A stretch of 64,000 nt of DNA, taken from NORP110 sp051251595. GTDB taxonomy: Bacteria; Pseudomonadota; Alphaproteobacteria; Rhodobacterales; Rhodobacteraceae. Of this stretch, positions 35,015-43,942 are shown piece by piece (the stretch's first letter is position 1; every line of letters begins with the position of its first letter). The notes beneath the pieces are model-generated. The model ran no database searches, was not told where the DNA came from, and saw nothing but the letters and a program-made list of their open reading frames with translations. Location: assembly GCA_051251595.1 (NCBI GenBank), contig JBPOFA010000001.1, positions 248,001 through 312,000 of the forward strand, given 5' to 3'. The translations under genes were made by a program, and so were the position numbers.

Positions 35015-35500
35015 CTAATTCAGTACAAATTCCATGATCAAAAGATCCCGAACGCGGCCTTCCCCTGTTACCACTTGGATCCTTCGCAACATCTGCGCGC
35101 GCATTCGAATAAGGGCCGTTCTTTTTTCCAGCTCTGACGGTTTGATCGCCCGCAAATACCCGTTCAGCACGTCCACAATACGCGGGATCAGTTCGGTAAT
35201 CTCTTGTTCCGCAGATTTGCGCACCTCAAGCTGGGCTTGGAACCGAAGATATTGGTTGTCACGACTTTCCCCCAAATTGATGATGATTGGCTGGATCGGA
35301 ACGAAAGCCACGTCGGGCAGCGGCGCCAAGGCGAGCTCCTCTGTCGGCTCTGTCTCTGCATGATCTGCCAGAATCAGACCCGACCAGACGGCGTAAAACC
35401 CGCCGGCCGCCAAAATGACAGCCAACACAAGCCCGAAGAGAAGCGGGCGCTTCGACCGCTTTGGGGGCGGAGTTTCATCTGGATCTGCCGTGTCGCTCAT
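35015..35500 (-). CDS. fliL: Flagellar basal-body-associated protein FliL
   Basis: Single-pass inner-membrane protein of 161 residues that encircles stator units and supports torque. It has a charged cytoplasmic start (DETPPPKRSKRP), one membrane helix (LLFGLVLAVILAAGGFYAVW), a linker, and the periplasmic domain FVPIQPIIINLGESRDNQYLRFQAQLEV ending with VRDLLIMEFVLN. It heads the long minus-strand motor operon and diverges from fliF. Confidence 0.93.
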   Translation of the reverse strand: MSDTADPDETPPPKRSKRPLLFGLVLAVILAAGGFYAVWSGLILADHAETEPTEELALAPLPDVAFVPIQPIIINLGESRDNQYLRFQAQLEVRKSAEQEITELIPRIVDVLNGYLRAIKPSELEKRTALIRMRAQMLRRIQVVTGEGRVRDLLIMEFVLN

Positions 35501-35548
35501 TTTGCACCTGAAATTTCATTGACGCGAATCTGTATAACCTCTGGTTGG

Positions 35549-35563
35549 CTAACCGATTGTTAA
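35549..35563. promoter_or_regulatory. CtrA-like site between fliL and fliF
   Basis: CTAA-N7-TTAA, 7 of 8 matches to the CtrA consensus, 49 bp upstream of fliL and 63 bp upstream of the proposed fliF start. Such spacing is plausible for control of both divergent operons. Pattern match only. Confidence 0.45.
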
Positions 35564-35625
35564 GGCTGTTGCCGCAAACAGGGTTGGCAACATCTGGGCA
35601 GAAGCCCTTGAAGAGGAAAAATTCA

Positions 35626-37284
35626 GTGGATCAATTGATTTCACTTTGGCAGGGATTGGGTGGCAGACGCCAAATGATCGTCGGAATAAGTGCCGTCGTC
35701 ATGTTCGGCAGCGTGATCCTTTTGTCGCGCATGGCAACCACACCGACCCAGGCTTTATTATATTCGGGCATCGACCCTGGATCAGCCGGCGAAGTGGTTC
35801 AGGCTCTTGAACAGCGCGGCGTATCCTTTGAAATCCGGGGCAGTTCGATTTTCGTTGAATCCGCTTTGAGGGACGAATTGCGGATGACATTGGCGTCTCA
35901 AGGTCTGCCAAGCCTAAGCGGCCAGGGGTACGAACTTTTGGACGGGCTGTCCGGGTTCGGGACCACCGCGCAAATGTTTGACGTTGCTTATTGGCGCGCG
36001 AAAGAGGGTGAATTGGCGCGAACAATCACGGCCGGCCACCTGTTTTCCGCCGCGCGTGTCCACATCTCTAACAAAAGCACCAGCCCCTTCAAGCGCACGG
36101 AAACCATGACCGCATCTGTCACCGCCAACAGCACCTCTGGTGGATTGACCTCTGCAAACGCCAAAGGCCTAAGGTTCTTGGTTGCCTCTGCTGTGGCGGG
36201 GCTGACACCGGATAATGTTACCGTCATCGACGGGCGGACCGGCAATGTCATTGCGGGCGATTCTGAAACGGCATCCTCAGACAACAGTCAGGACATTGAA
36301 ACGCGACTGCGCGGCAACGCCGAACGATTGCTGGCCGCACGCGTGGGCTCGGGAAATGCTGTTGTCGAGGTCAACGTTGAAACCGTGACAGAAAGTGAAT
36401 CAATCTCTGAAACTCTGATCGATCCTGACAGCCGGGTCGCCATCAGCTCTGAGGTTGAAGAACGCACGAACAGCTCTGATGATGTTCGCGCTGGCGCCGT
36501 CACCGTCGCAAGCAATCTGCCGCAAGGGGATGCCTCTGGCAGCAACAACAACTCATCCAGCAAAAACAGTGAAACCACGCAGCGCACCAACTTTGAGGTC
36601 TCTGAAACACGGCGGGAAATTTTGCGCGTGCCCGGCAAGATAAAGCGGGTGTCCACGGCAGTTCTGATCAACGGCATATCAAGCCCCAACCCGACAACCG
36701 GCGAGGTAGAATGGCGCCCAAGAAGCGAAGAAGAACTGGCCGTATTGGAACAACTGGTGAAATCGGCCGTGGGGTTTGACGAGGCACGTGGCGACAGCAT
36801 CACACTGCAGACACTTGAGTTCGAAGCCTCCGCGCCAGAGCTTGTCTCGCCCCCTGTGTCCTTCGTCCAAAACCTTGGTTTGGATGTTATGCGTCTGGCC
36901 CAAGTGGCAATTTTAGCCGTGGTGAGTTTGGTCTTGGGGCTATTTGTCTTACGCCCAATCTTAATCGCCGGGCCAAACGGCCCAAACCAGGCCAAAGCAA
37001 TACTGGATGATTCTGGCCCCATGTCCCTTCCGACTGCGGCAGATGCCAACAGAGCACCCGAAAGCCAAACGGCCCTAACCGGAGAGATCGAAGACGGGCC
37101 TATCCCTGTGATCGACCTTCACCGACCAATTTCAGGTTCAACTGGTGAAATCGCCCTGCCCCAAACCGCGTCGCCCACGGCCGATCCCGTCGATCGTCTT
37201 CGCCAAATGATCGAAGACCGACAAGAAGAGACTGTCGAAATACTGCGAACCTGGATTGAAGATGGCGAGGAAAATGTATCATGA
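35626..37284 (+). CDS. fliF: Flagellar MS-ring protein FliF
   Basis: Membrane ring that is the base of the flagellum, 552 residues from a GTG at 35626 preceded by GAGG at good spacing; a frame 27 codons longer covers the promoter and CtrA-like site and is rejected. It has two membrane helices (around residues 20–40 and 415–440), the YscJ-like domain with ALLYSGIDPGSAGEVVQALEQRGV, and a C-terminal FliG-binding tail RLRQMIEDRQEETVEILRTW. That tail implies a FliG partner, yet the next gene is fliH, not fliG. Confidence 0.95.
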   Translation: MDQLISLWQGLGGRRQMIVGISAVVMFGSVILLSRMATTPTQALLYSGIDPGSAGEVVQALEQRGVSFEIRGSSIFVESALRDELRMTLASQGLPSLSGQGYELLDGLSGFGTTAQMFDVAYWRAKEGELARTITAGHLFSAARVHISNKSTSPFKRTETMTASVTANSTSGGLTSANAKGLRFLVASAVAGLTPDNVTVIDGRTGNVIAGDSETASSDNSQDIETRLRGNAERLLAARVGSGNAVVEVNVETVTESESISETLIDPDSRVAISSEVEERTNSSDDVRAGAVTVASNLPQGDASGSNNNSSSKNSETTQRTNFEVSETRREILRVPGKIKRVSTAVLINGISSPNPTTGEVEWRPRSEEELAVLEQLVKSAVGFDEARGDSITLQTLEFEASAPELVSPPVSFVQNLGLDVMRLAQVAILAVVSLVLGLFVLRPILIAGPNGPNQAKAILDDSGPMSLPTAADANRAPESQTALTGEIEDGPIPVIDLHRPISGSTGEIALPQTASPTADPVDRLRQMIEDRQEETVEILRTWIEDGEENVS

Positions 37285-37898
37285 ACAATGTATTCAAACT
37301 GGAAGAGTTTCGCGTCGCCTCACTTGAAACCCCGACCGAGGATTTTGCCCCCTCGAGCGAAACGGCTGCCTCTGGCGCCCAAACCCCCAATGACTCGGCC
37401 GTGTTTGAGGCAGGCTACCAGGCTGGATGGGACGATGCGGTTCGCGCGGAAGCCGAGGATCAAAAACGAATTGGCGCAGAGCTTGCCCATAACCTACAAG
37501 ATCTCGGCTTCACCTTTCATGAGGCAAAGGGCCAAGTTCTTAGGTCTTTAGAGCATTTGCTGATAGAGCTTTCAGGCCAACTGTTGCCAAAACTTGTGTC
37601 CGATTCAGCAGGGCATTTGATTGTTGAAAACATCATGCCGTTTGCCCGCCAAGCAGCGGAGGCACCCGCTGAAATCATAATTGCCCCCACTGCCCGCGCA
37701 GCACTAGAGCCGCTCATCGAACAAGCAGCGGCTTTCCCGGTGACGATCATCGACGAACCAAGTTTAGGAGAAGGGCAAGTCATTCTTCGCGCCGGAACCA
37801 TCGAACAAGAAATCGACTTCAGTGAAGCATTTCAAAAATTATCGGACGCCATTCAGGCGCTGTACATTTCAAATGAAAGGTCCCTTGATCATGGATAG
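37281..37898 (+). CDS. fliH: FliH-like export ATPase regulator
   Basis: A 205-residue protein with an N-terminal disordered segment, the FliH-type GYQAGWDDAVRAEAEDQ repeat region near residue 50, a coiled coil, and a C-terminal globular part with ERSG-like IDEPSLGEGQVILRAGTIEQEIDFSEAF. FliH links FliI to FliN and restrains the ATPase. It overlaps fliF by 4 bp and fliN by 8 bp. Confidence 0.85.
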   Translation: MNNVFKLEEFRVASLETPTEDFAPSSETAASGAQTPNDSAVFEAGYQAGWDDAVRAEAEDQKRIGAELAHNLQDLGFTFHEAKGQVLRSLEHLLIELSGQLLPKLVSDSAGHLIVENIMPFARQAAEAPAEIIIAPTARAALEPLIEQAAAFPVTIIDEPSLGEGQVILRAGTIEQEIDFSEAFQKLSDAIQALYISNERSLDHG

Positions 37899-38175
37899 CA
37901 CCGCTGGCGCAAATGACGGCGACGTTGAAAACACCTTTCGGCAGGTCCCCGTTGAAATCACAATTTCCGTCGGCCGCGCACGGCCAATGGTAAGTGACTT
38001 GCTGAAACTGCAAAAGAACTCTGTCCTGCAACTTGACCAACACATCGACGATCCGGTGGATCTCTATGTCGGGGAAAAACTGATCGCGCGTGGAGAGCTG
38101 CAAGAAGTTGAAGGCATGGCCGGTCAATTGGCCGTGCGCATTACGGAAGTTGCCGATTTGAAAACCGGTTTGTGA
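37891..38175 (+). CDS. fliN: Flagellar switch protein FliN
   Basis: C-ring subunit of 94 residues with a SpoA-type domain: FRQVPVEITISVGRARPMVSDLLKLQ, LDQHIDDPVDLYVGEKLIARGE and LAVRITEV. The ATG at 37891 overlaps the end of fliH by 8 bp; an in-frame upstream extension lies entirely within fliH. FliM and FliG, its C-ring partners, are not encoded in the window. Confidence 0.93.
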   Translation: MDSTAGANDGDVENTFRQVPVEITISVGRARPMVSDLLKLQKNSVLQLDQHIDDPVDLYVGEKLIARGELQEVEGMAGQLAVRITEVADLKTGL

Positions 38176-38930
38176 CGCCTGTGTCTAGATTAAACACAGC
38201 ATTCTGGGGCGCGTTTACCCTCTTGGCCATTTCTGGACTTTTTGCGCCGGCAATGGCGCAAGAGTTTTCCTTTTCCCTCTCTCAAGATGGTTCGCTCACC
38301 CAAAGCAGCATCCAACTCATTCTGTTGATCACGTTGTTGAGCTTGGTTCCCGGCCTGGCGATCATGATCACATGTTTTCCGTTCATCGTGACCGTCCTTT
38401 CCATCCTGCGTCAGGCGATTGGGCTCCAGCAAGCGCCGCCAAACATGTTGATCGTCAGTCTGGCCCTTTTCTTAACCTATTTCGTCATGGAACCGGTTTT
38501 TCAAACGGCCTGGGAACAGGGAATTCAACCATATGTTGATCGTCAAATCGAACTGGAACCAGCGTTTGAAAAAACCCTGGAACCATTTCGTGCATTCATG
38601 GCAGCACGCACAGATGCAGACACCTTCAGATCCCTTGCAGATCTACGCATGCAAAATGGTTCACCGATAGACGAATTGAACCCTGGCTCGCCCCTGTCCG
38701 TCTTGATGCCCTCATTTTTACTTAGCGAAATAGAGCGGGCATTTCAGATCGGTTTTTTGATTTTCCTACCGTTCCTGATCATTGATCTTGTCGTGGCGGC
38801 AGTCCTTATGTCCATGGGCATGATGATGGTTCCCCCCGCCATGGTCGCACTGCCCTTCAAATTGGCATTCTTCGTGATTGCCGATGGTTGGACTTTGATC
38901 TCGGGCGCATTGGTGCAGTCTTACTACTAG
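38172..38930 (+). CDS. fliP: Flagellar export gate protein FliP
   Basis: Export-channel subunit of 252 residues with a cleavable signal-like N-terminus (LAISGLFAPAMAQ), as FliP proteins have, then four membrane segments. MITCFPFIVTVLSILRQAIGLQQAPPNM and MMMVPPAMVALPFKLAFFVIADGW are family signatures. It starts with GTG overlapping the fliN stop by 4 bp and ends the fliF operon. Confidence 0.96.
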   Translation: MTPVSRLNTAFWGAFTLLAISGLFAPAMAQEFSFSLSQDGSLTQSSIQLILLITLLSLVPGLAIMITCFPFIVTVLSILRQAIGLQQAPPNMLIVSLALFLTYFVMEPVFQTAWEQGIQPYVDRQIELEPAFEKTLEPFRAFMAARTDADTFRSLADLRMQNGSPIDELNPGSPLSVLMPSFLLSEIERAFQIGFLIFLPFLIIDLVVAAVLMSMGMMMVPPAMVALPFKLAFFVIADGWTLISGALVQSYY

Positions 38931-38941
38931 CGATGGAGGTC

Positions 38942-38964
38942 GCAATCCTGGCGGTCTGGATTGC
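38942..38964. terminator. Hairpin between convergent fliP and flgI
   Basis: A perfect 7-bp inverted repeat GCAATCC / GGATTGC with a 9-nt loop in the 33-bp gap between the convergent fliP and flgI genes. No T-run on either side; it could act as a bidirectional 3'-end stem or weak terminator. Confidence 0.45.
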
Positions 38965-40070
38965 TATCTCACCACAAATTCAGCGTGTAATGCACCTGCA
39001 GCCTTAATGCTCTTCAAGATATCAATCATGTCACGGGGTGAAACGCCCAATGCGTTCAGGCCCTCAACAACCTCTGACAAGGAAGTCCCCTCAGTCAACT
39101 CGGCCAGCGCGACCCCTTCTTCTTCATCAATCGTTGCCGTGGTGCGCGGAACAACAATCGTCTGACCCTCTGAAAATGGGTTTGGTTGAACTGCAATTGG
39201 GTCTTCCTGGATGCGCAAAGTCAGATTTCCTTGCGAAACTGCAACGCTCGAAATGCGAACATCTTCTCCGATAACGATTGTCCCGGAATGCGGGTCGACC
39301 ACAACACGCGCTTTTCTTTGTGGCGTGACCGAGATGTTCTCAATACGCCCCAAGGCATGCGCAGGCGACAAGGCCCGCGTCGCCCCAACATCCAACAATA
39401 CAGTTCCGGAATCCAACATACGCGAAACGACTCTTCCAAAAGATTTGTTGATTGCCTTTTCGATCCGCTCTGCCGTTGTAAAATCCGGAACGCGCAAAGC
39501 CAATCGTATCGATTTCAGTTGTCCAAAATCGAATTCGATCTCTCTCTCTACGCGGGCGCCTGCCGGGATGGTCCCAGAGGTGGGCACCCCCGTAACAACA
39601 CTTGCCCCGTCCCCCGACGCTTCCGCCCCGCCAGCCAACAAGACACCTTGCCCGACGGCATAAATCTGCCCATCTGCGGCCTTCAAGGGCGTCATAACCA
39701 ACGTGCCGCCCAACAGGCTTTTTGCGTCGCCAATAGCAGATACCGTTATGTCAATTCGACTGCCCGCTCGCGCGAATGGTGGCAATGTTGCAGTTACAAA
39801 TACAGCGGCGACATTCTTCGGGCGAAACTGCTCTCCGGTTACATTGACGCCAAGACGTTCCAGTATGTTGGACATTATTTCTTCGGTAAATGGTGCGTTG
39901 CGCAACCCGTCACCGGTGCCATTCAAACCGACGACCAAACCATATCCGACAAGATCATTTCCCCTGACCCCATCAAATTCAACAAGGTCCTTTATTCGCA
40001 TCGACCCGGCTGACGCAGACATCGCAAAAAGGGTGAGGATTAGGGCAAGGAAAATAGAAATTGATTTCAT
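38964..40070 (-). CDS. flgI: Flagellar P-ring protein FlgI
   Basis: Periplasmic P-ring subunit of 368 residues with a Sec signal peptide (FLALILTLFAMSASA). The mature start RIKDLVEFDGVRGNDLVGYGLVVGLNGTGDG and the C-terminal SLSEVVEGLNALGVSPRDMIDILKSIKAAGALHAEFVV are diagnostic. It overlaps flgL by 4 bp and ends the flgE-flgK-flgL-flgI unit. Confidence 0.97.
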   Translation of the reverse strand: MKSISIFLALILTLFAMSASAGSMRIKDLVEFDGVRGNDLVGYGLVVGLNGTGDGLRNAPFTEEIMSNILERLGVNVTGEQFRPKNVAAVFVTATLPPFARAGSRIDITVSAIGDAKSLLGGTLVMTPLKAADGQIYAVGQGVLLAGGAEASGDGASVVTGVPTSGTIPAGARVEREIEFDFGQLKSIRLALRVPDFTTAERIEKAINKSFGRVVSRMLDSGTVLLDVGATRALSPAHALGRIENISVTPQRKARVVVDPHSGTIVIGEDVRISSVAVSQGNLTLRIQEDPIAVQPNPFSEGQTIVVPRTTATIDEEEGVALAELTEGTSLSEVVEGLNALGVSPRDMIDILKSIKAAGALHAEFVVR

Positions 40071-41077
40071 CTTAAAAAATCCGCCAAGGACAGCCGCGAC
40101 ATGCGCGACGTAAGGGTGTAGAGCGTTTCGAGTTGCGTTTGCACCGCTTCCAGCTCAACAGCGGTTCGATAGGAATCGACGCCCGTCATTTCAGCGCGCG
40201 TAAGTTCTATAGCTGTCTTACGCGCCGAATTTCCTGCCTGCGCATTTTCAATTTCAGCTTCTGTTGAGCCGATATTTGCGCGAAGCTCTGACAAGTTTGA
40301 CTGGGACGATAATAACTTTTCTCCCGTCAATTTGGACAGTTCTGACCTTTGGGCGGTATCGACACCAAGAATACCATCACCCAACAATGCCCCCAATGCG
40401 AAACCTTTGAGCGCCTCGCGAACATCCGAATCTGCGGCAGTTGTGGCCAGGCTGACCTGAATGTGCTCAGAAACGGCCACGTCAGACAGTTTCACCATTG
40501 AGCCGAGATAGGCATCTGTTTCAAAGCCCCCCCCAACCGTATCGAACCATGCGTCAACGACACTGACCACACCCGCAGCTGTCGTTTCCGACGCCGTCGC
40601 CGTACGCAAGGACGATAAAATTGTCGTGGCATCGGCGAATGCTGGCATGTTTGTTGTCACCCCGGAAAATGCATTCCGATCGCCGACGCGGGTGTTGAAT
40701 GACGAGAGCACAGAGGCAAATTTGTTTTTTGCGTCGATCCCGGCGGTATCGACGATCGCACTGCCTTCTGATGTTGCGGCCAACAAAAACGCTGGAACAA
40801 GCTCTGAAGAGTAATCTTGAACGACGCTCAGCGAGGCTTGCATCGTTGAAGCAATCTGCGCCGCTTCAGCCGCCGCTGTGGAATACGCGATGATGTTTTT
40901 TTCCGTGCGGGCAAGCGCTGCAATTGGACGAAAGTCGCCGGACGTCGCCGTCGATATATCGCTGCGGATGCCAGACGTCAGTTCCTGAGCAAGCCTTTGC
41001 ATCGCCGATTTCAAGGATGTGTTGTGGCGTTGATCAACAAAGGTTCTTGCCAAGTCTCCGGACGAAATTGGATACAC
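40067..41077 (-). CDS. flgL: Hook–filament junction protein FlgL
   Basis: Flagellin-like junction protein of 336 residues. The N-terminal helix LKSAMQRLAQELTSGIRSD and the C-terminal helix SYRTAVELEAVQTQLETLYTLTSRMSRLSLADFL match the D0/D1 regions of FlgL. It directly follows flgK (1-bp gap), supporting FlgL rather than a second flagellin. Confidence 0.9.
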   Translation of the reverse strand: MYPISSGDLARTFVDQRHNTSLKSAMQRLAQELTSGIRSDISTATSGDFRPIAALARTEKNIIAYSTAAAEAAQIASTMQASLSVVQDYSSELVPAFLLAATSEGSAIVDTAGIDAKNKFASVLSSFNTRVGDRNAFSGVTTNMPAFADATTILSSLRTATASETTAAGVVSVVDAWFDTVGGGFETDAYLGSMVKLSDVAVSEHIQVSLATTAADSDVREALKGFALGALLGDGILGVDTAQRSELSKLTGEKLLSSQSNLSELRANIGSTEAEIENAQAGNSARKTAIELTRAEMTGVDSYRTAVELEAVQTQLETLYTLTSRMSRLSLADFLR

Positions 41078-41078
41078 T

Positions 41079-42533
41079 TTACATTCCCAACAAGGTTTGA
41101 ATCATTTGGTCAATTGTCGTTATGACGCGCGCATTTGCCGAATAGGTTTGTTCGATCAAAAGCAGTCTTTGCATCTCATGGTCAGTGTCCACACCTTGCG
41201 AAAGTTCGCTGGTTTTTAGGGTATCGTACCGCGCCAAATTAAAGGCCTGATCAGACTCTTCGTGTTGAAGTTGTTGGTTATTTTGGGTCAAAAATTCAGC
41301 CGCAAAGCTGGCAGACGTATATGTGCCACTGCCAAAACTGCCAGAGCTTGGTGTATTTGATTTCTCCAACGCTGCAGACAAAGATTGCAAAACCGTTGCC
41401 TGACCAACATTCCCTGGAACGCTGGCACCAAGCCCGTCGCGGAGCTTCCAAACCGCCCCCCCCATTGCCGGATCGACAAGACCGTTGATCGAAAGACGTC
41501 CGGCCACGCCGACCTCATTTGTCGCAGAAAAAAATGTTCCACCGTCAGTGAAGAGCCCCGCATCTGTCGCCGAAAGGGTTGGGTCGGTGGCAGGATCCTG
41601 GAACCGTTCGATCATGTCTCTTGCAAGCGCATCAAGTTTGGCCTGCATATTGACAGCATGTTCGTCGCGAACCGCAAAATCCGCAGCAAGCGATCCACCC
41701 GCGAGCGGTCCGTTTCCATCCACACGAACTGGTTGTCCATTAATCGACAGCCCAGACAAAGCACCGGATCCAAGAGACATTTCTGGGACAATGACACCGA
41801 CCGGCGAAAATCCAATGGTTACGGCTTTGCCGTCCACGAGAATGGCCCCCCCGGGGGTGAAAAGCGCGACCTGACCGTGATCGCGTTGAATCTCCCGCAA
41901 TGGCACGATGCCCGAAACGTCATCAATCAGCTTTTGCCGCTGATCCATGAGGGCAGAGACATCCTGGCCACCGCTGATGAATTGCCGAATGTCGTGATTC
42001 ATCTTGGAAATCTTGGCCAAATTGTCATTCAATACAGTGACCTTGTTGGAAATCGATTGATCCGCCTCCATTCGGAGCGCCTGAAGTTCCGTCGAAATCG
42101 CGTTAAATTTTCCTGCCAGATCTTTGGCTGCGGTCACCGCGATATTTAGTCGGGTTTCTGAATCTGGCCGGCTTGAAGCTTCGATCAGGGACGCTTCTAG
42201 CGTTGCAATTTGGCCGGTCAGAGATTTTGGATCATCCGGCATTCCAATCGCGGTTTCGAGCCGAGAATAAAAGCCAACACGAGTGTTGTCTGCCCCAAGA
42301 GAGGCCTGCGCCAATCGCCGTTGCGCGATGGTCGGTTGATCAACGGCCCTTTGGATACCCGTGACAGAAACGCCAGCGCCGTTGCCACCCAAAGAAAGCG
42401 AAGAGGTTTCAAGTTCGCGGCGCCCGTAGCCGTCGGTCATCGCGTTGGCGACGTTTGCCGATACCACCTCGGCAGCGCGGGACGCAACGTTCAGGCCAGA
42501 CATGGCATTGGAAAGAGAACCAGAAATAGACAT
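41079..42533 (-). CDS. flgK: Hook–filament junction protein FlgK
   Basis: Junction protein (HAP1) of 484 residues. It has the N-terminal LSNAMSGLNVASRAAEVVSANVANAMTDGYGRRELE motif, coiled-coil helices around residues 140–210, and the C-terminal GVDTDHEMQRLLLIEQTYSANARVITTIDQMIQTLL. Follows flgE by 22 bp. Both terminal regions are intact. Confidence 0.94.
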   Translation of the reverse strand: MSISGSLSNAMSGLNVASRAAEVVSANVANAMTDGYGRRELETSSLSLGGNGAGVSVTGIQRAVDQPTIAQRRLAQASLGADNTRVGFYSRLETAIGMPDDPKSLTGQIATLEASLIEASSRPDSETRLNIAVTAAKDLAGKFNAISTELQALRMEADQSISNKVTVLNDNLAKISKMNHDIRQFISGGQDVSALMDQRQKLIDDVSGIVPLREIQRDHGQVALFTPGGAILVDGKAVTIGFSPVGVIVPEMSLGSGALSGLSINGQPVRVDGNGPLAGGSLAADFAVRDEHAVNMQAKLDALARDMIERFQDPATDPTLSATDAGLFTDGGTFFSATNEVGVAGRLSINGLVDPAMGGAVWKLRDGLGASVPGNVGQATVLQSLSAALEKSNTPSSGSFGSGTYTSASFAAEFLTQNNQQLQHEESDQAFNLARYDTLKTSELSQGVDTDHEMQRLLLIEQTYSANARVITTIDQMIQTLLGM

Positions 42534-42555
42534 CTATTTTACCTACAAATTGTGT

Positions 42556-43857
42556 CTATCGTTTGATATTCGTGGTTTCCTGCAACATCTCATCCACGGT
42601 TTGAATGACTTTTGCGTTGGACGAATAGGCCCGCTGTGTTTGGATCAGTTGCGTTAGTTCGGCCGCCACATCAGTCGCGGATTCTTCCCTGGAAAAGCCT
42701 GAAACTTCCCCCGTCGGGCCATCACCTGCATCCCACAAAAAGAATGACCCGCTGTTCGGCGACACCTGATAGGTTTGGTTGTTCAGGGAAATCAGCCCGT
42801 TTGGATTGGGAACGTCAACAAGCGGCACTTGATAGATCACGCGAGTAAAACCGGCGTCATAAACGGCATGAACATTTCCGCTTGGGTCAACTTCTACCGA
42901 TGTAAGATTCCCGACAGGAGAGCCGTTCTTGCTGATGGTGCCTGGGACAAAACTATCCGACAACTGTGTCATTCCGTTCGGGTCCCCGATTTGACCGATC
43001 GTCATCTCTAACGGGCCACCAGCCACTGTCAGGGCCAAACTGCCCGTTGTGGGATTATAGGCGCCACCCGACACAGGCGTCACCGAAGCCAAAGTGCCGC
43101 CCGCCGCCCGTGAGCCGCTGAAGACCAAAGTATATTGCCCAACCGTCGCGCCACCAGAGGCCGAATCCGTGATCGTCATCGTCCAAGTGTTAGAACTGCC
43201 AGAGGTGGGAACAGTCGGGGTCAAATTCACCCCAAGCGTTTCAGACGTTCCGAGGTTTCCAAAATATTCGACCGAAAGATCTTGTTGCGTTCCGGCTGCG
43301 CCTGCCGTGGTCTCGGTCGCTGGCAGATTGGGTGTCAGGCTAAGTTGCGTTGTCGGATCGCCCGCAAACTGGTTGATGTTAACCCTGATCGGTTCCAACC
43401 CGGCCACCGTATCGCGGGGATAGTTACCGATCGTGCCATCCACAGCCGCCGGCCACCCCATCAGAACCATGCCCGATTCAGTTGTAAGAATTCCGTCGGC
43501 ATCAGGACGAAAAGAGCCCGTCGTCATCAGCATCATCGGATGATCTGTACCGCCAGAGGTCGCGGAAACAGAAGTCGTCACCGGAAGCATGCCCCGCCCC
43601 GCCACAGCAATATCTGTTGGATTCGTGGTCGAGATCAAAGGCCCGCGTTCATCAATGAGCCGCGTCGTGGTTGTCCGCACGCCCCCCGCCGAATAGATGC
43701 CAGAACCGCCCCCAATGACCTGAGAATGAAAGTCGGCCTGAGACCTTTTATACCCGAAAGTCGCCGAATTCGCGATATTGTCAGAGATCGTTGCCAGCCG
43801 CGTCGCGTTGGCGCTAAGCCCTGCAACGCCTGCATTCAAAGAAGATGAAATTGTCAT
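42556..43857 (-). CDS. flgE: Flagellar hook protein FlgE
   Basis: Hook subunit of 433 residues starting MTISSSLNAGVAGLSANATRL, with the hook/rod signature DNIANSATFGYKRSQADF and a C-terminal AAELTQLIQTQRAYSSNAKVIQTVDEMLQET. Residues about 170–300 are a Gly/Thr/Ser-rich variable domain. The ATG at 43857 is used rather than one nine codons upstream. First gene of the flgE-flgK-flgL-flgI unit, behind a CtrA-like site. Confidence 0.95.
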   Translation of the reverse strand: MTISSSLNAGVAGLSANATRLATISDNIANSATFGYKRSQADFHSQVIGGGSGIYSAGGVRTTTTRLIDERGPLISTTNPTDIAVAGRGMLPVTTSVSATSGGTDHPMMLMTTGSFRPDADGILTTESGMVLMGWPAAVDGTIGNYPRDTVAGLEPIRVNINQFAGDPTTQLSLTPNLPATETTAGAAGTQQDLSVEYFGNLGTSETLGVNLTPTVPTSGSSNTWTMTITDSASGGATVGQYTLVFSGSRAAGGTLASVTPVSGGAYNPTTGSLALTVAGGPLEMTIGQIGDPNGMTQLSDSFVPGTISKNGSPVGNLTSVEVDPSGNVHAVYDAGFTRVIYQVPLVDVPNPNGLISLNNQTYQVSPNSGSFFLWDAGDGPTGEVSGFSREESATDVAAELTQLIQTQRAYSSNAKVIQTVDEMLQETTNIKR

Positions 43858-43916
43858 AGGTAGCGCCTTTCTGATGCTATCCACATTGGATTGCCACCAG
43901 AGCTAGGGCATTGTGT

Positions 43917-43931
43917 TTAACAGCAAGCTAA
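43917..43931. promoter_or_regulatory. CtrA-like site upstream of flgE
   Basis: TTAA-N7-CTAA, 7 of 8 matches to the CtrA consensus and with the trailing C of the extended half-site on both halves, located 60 bp before the flgE ATG in the 85-bp gap after motB. This is one of the best-placed candidates in the island. Confidence 0.45.
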
Positions 43932-43942
43932 CAGATAAAAAC

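Noticed and set aside
39186..40013. 275-codon plus-strand frame opposite flgI
   Set aside because: Antisense to an unmistakable flgI; no motif and no ribosome-binding site.
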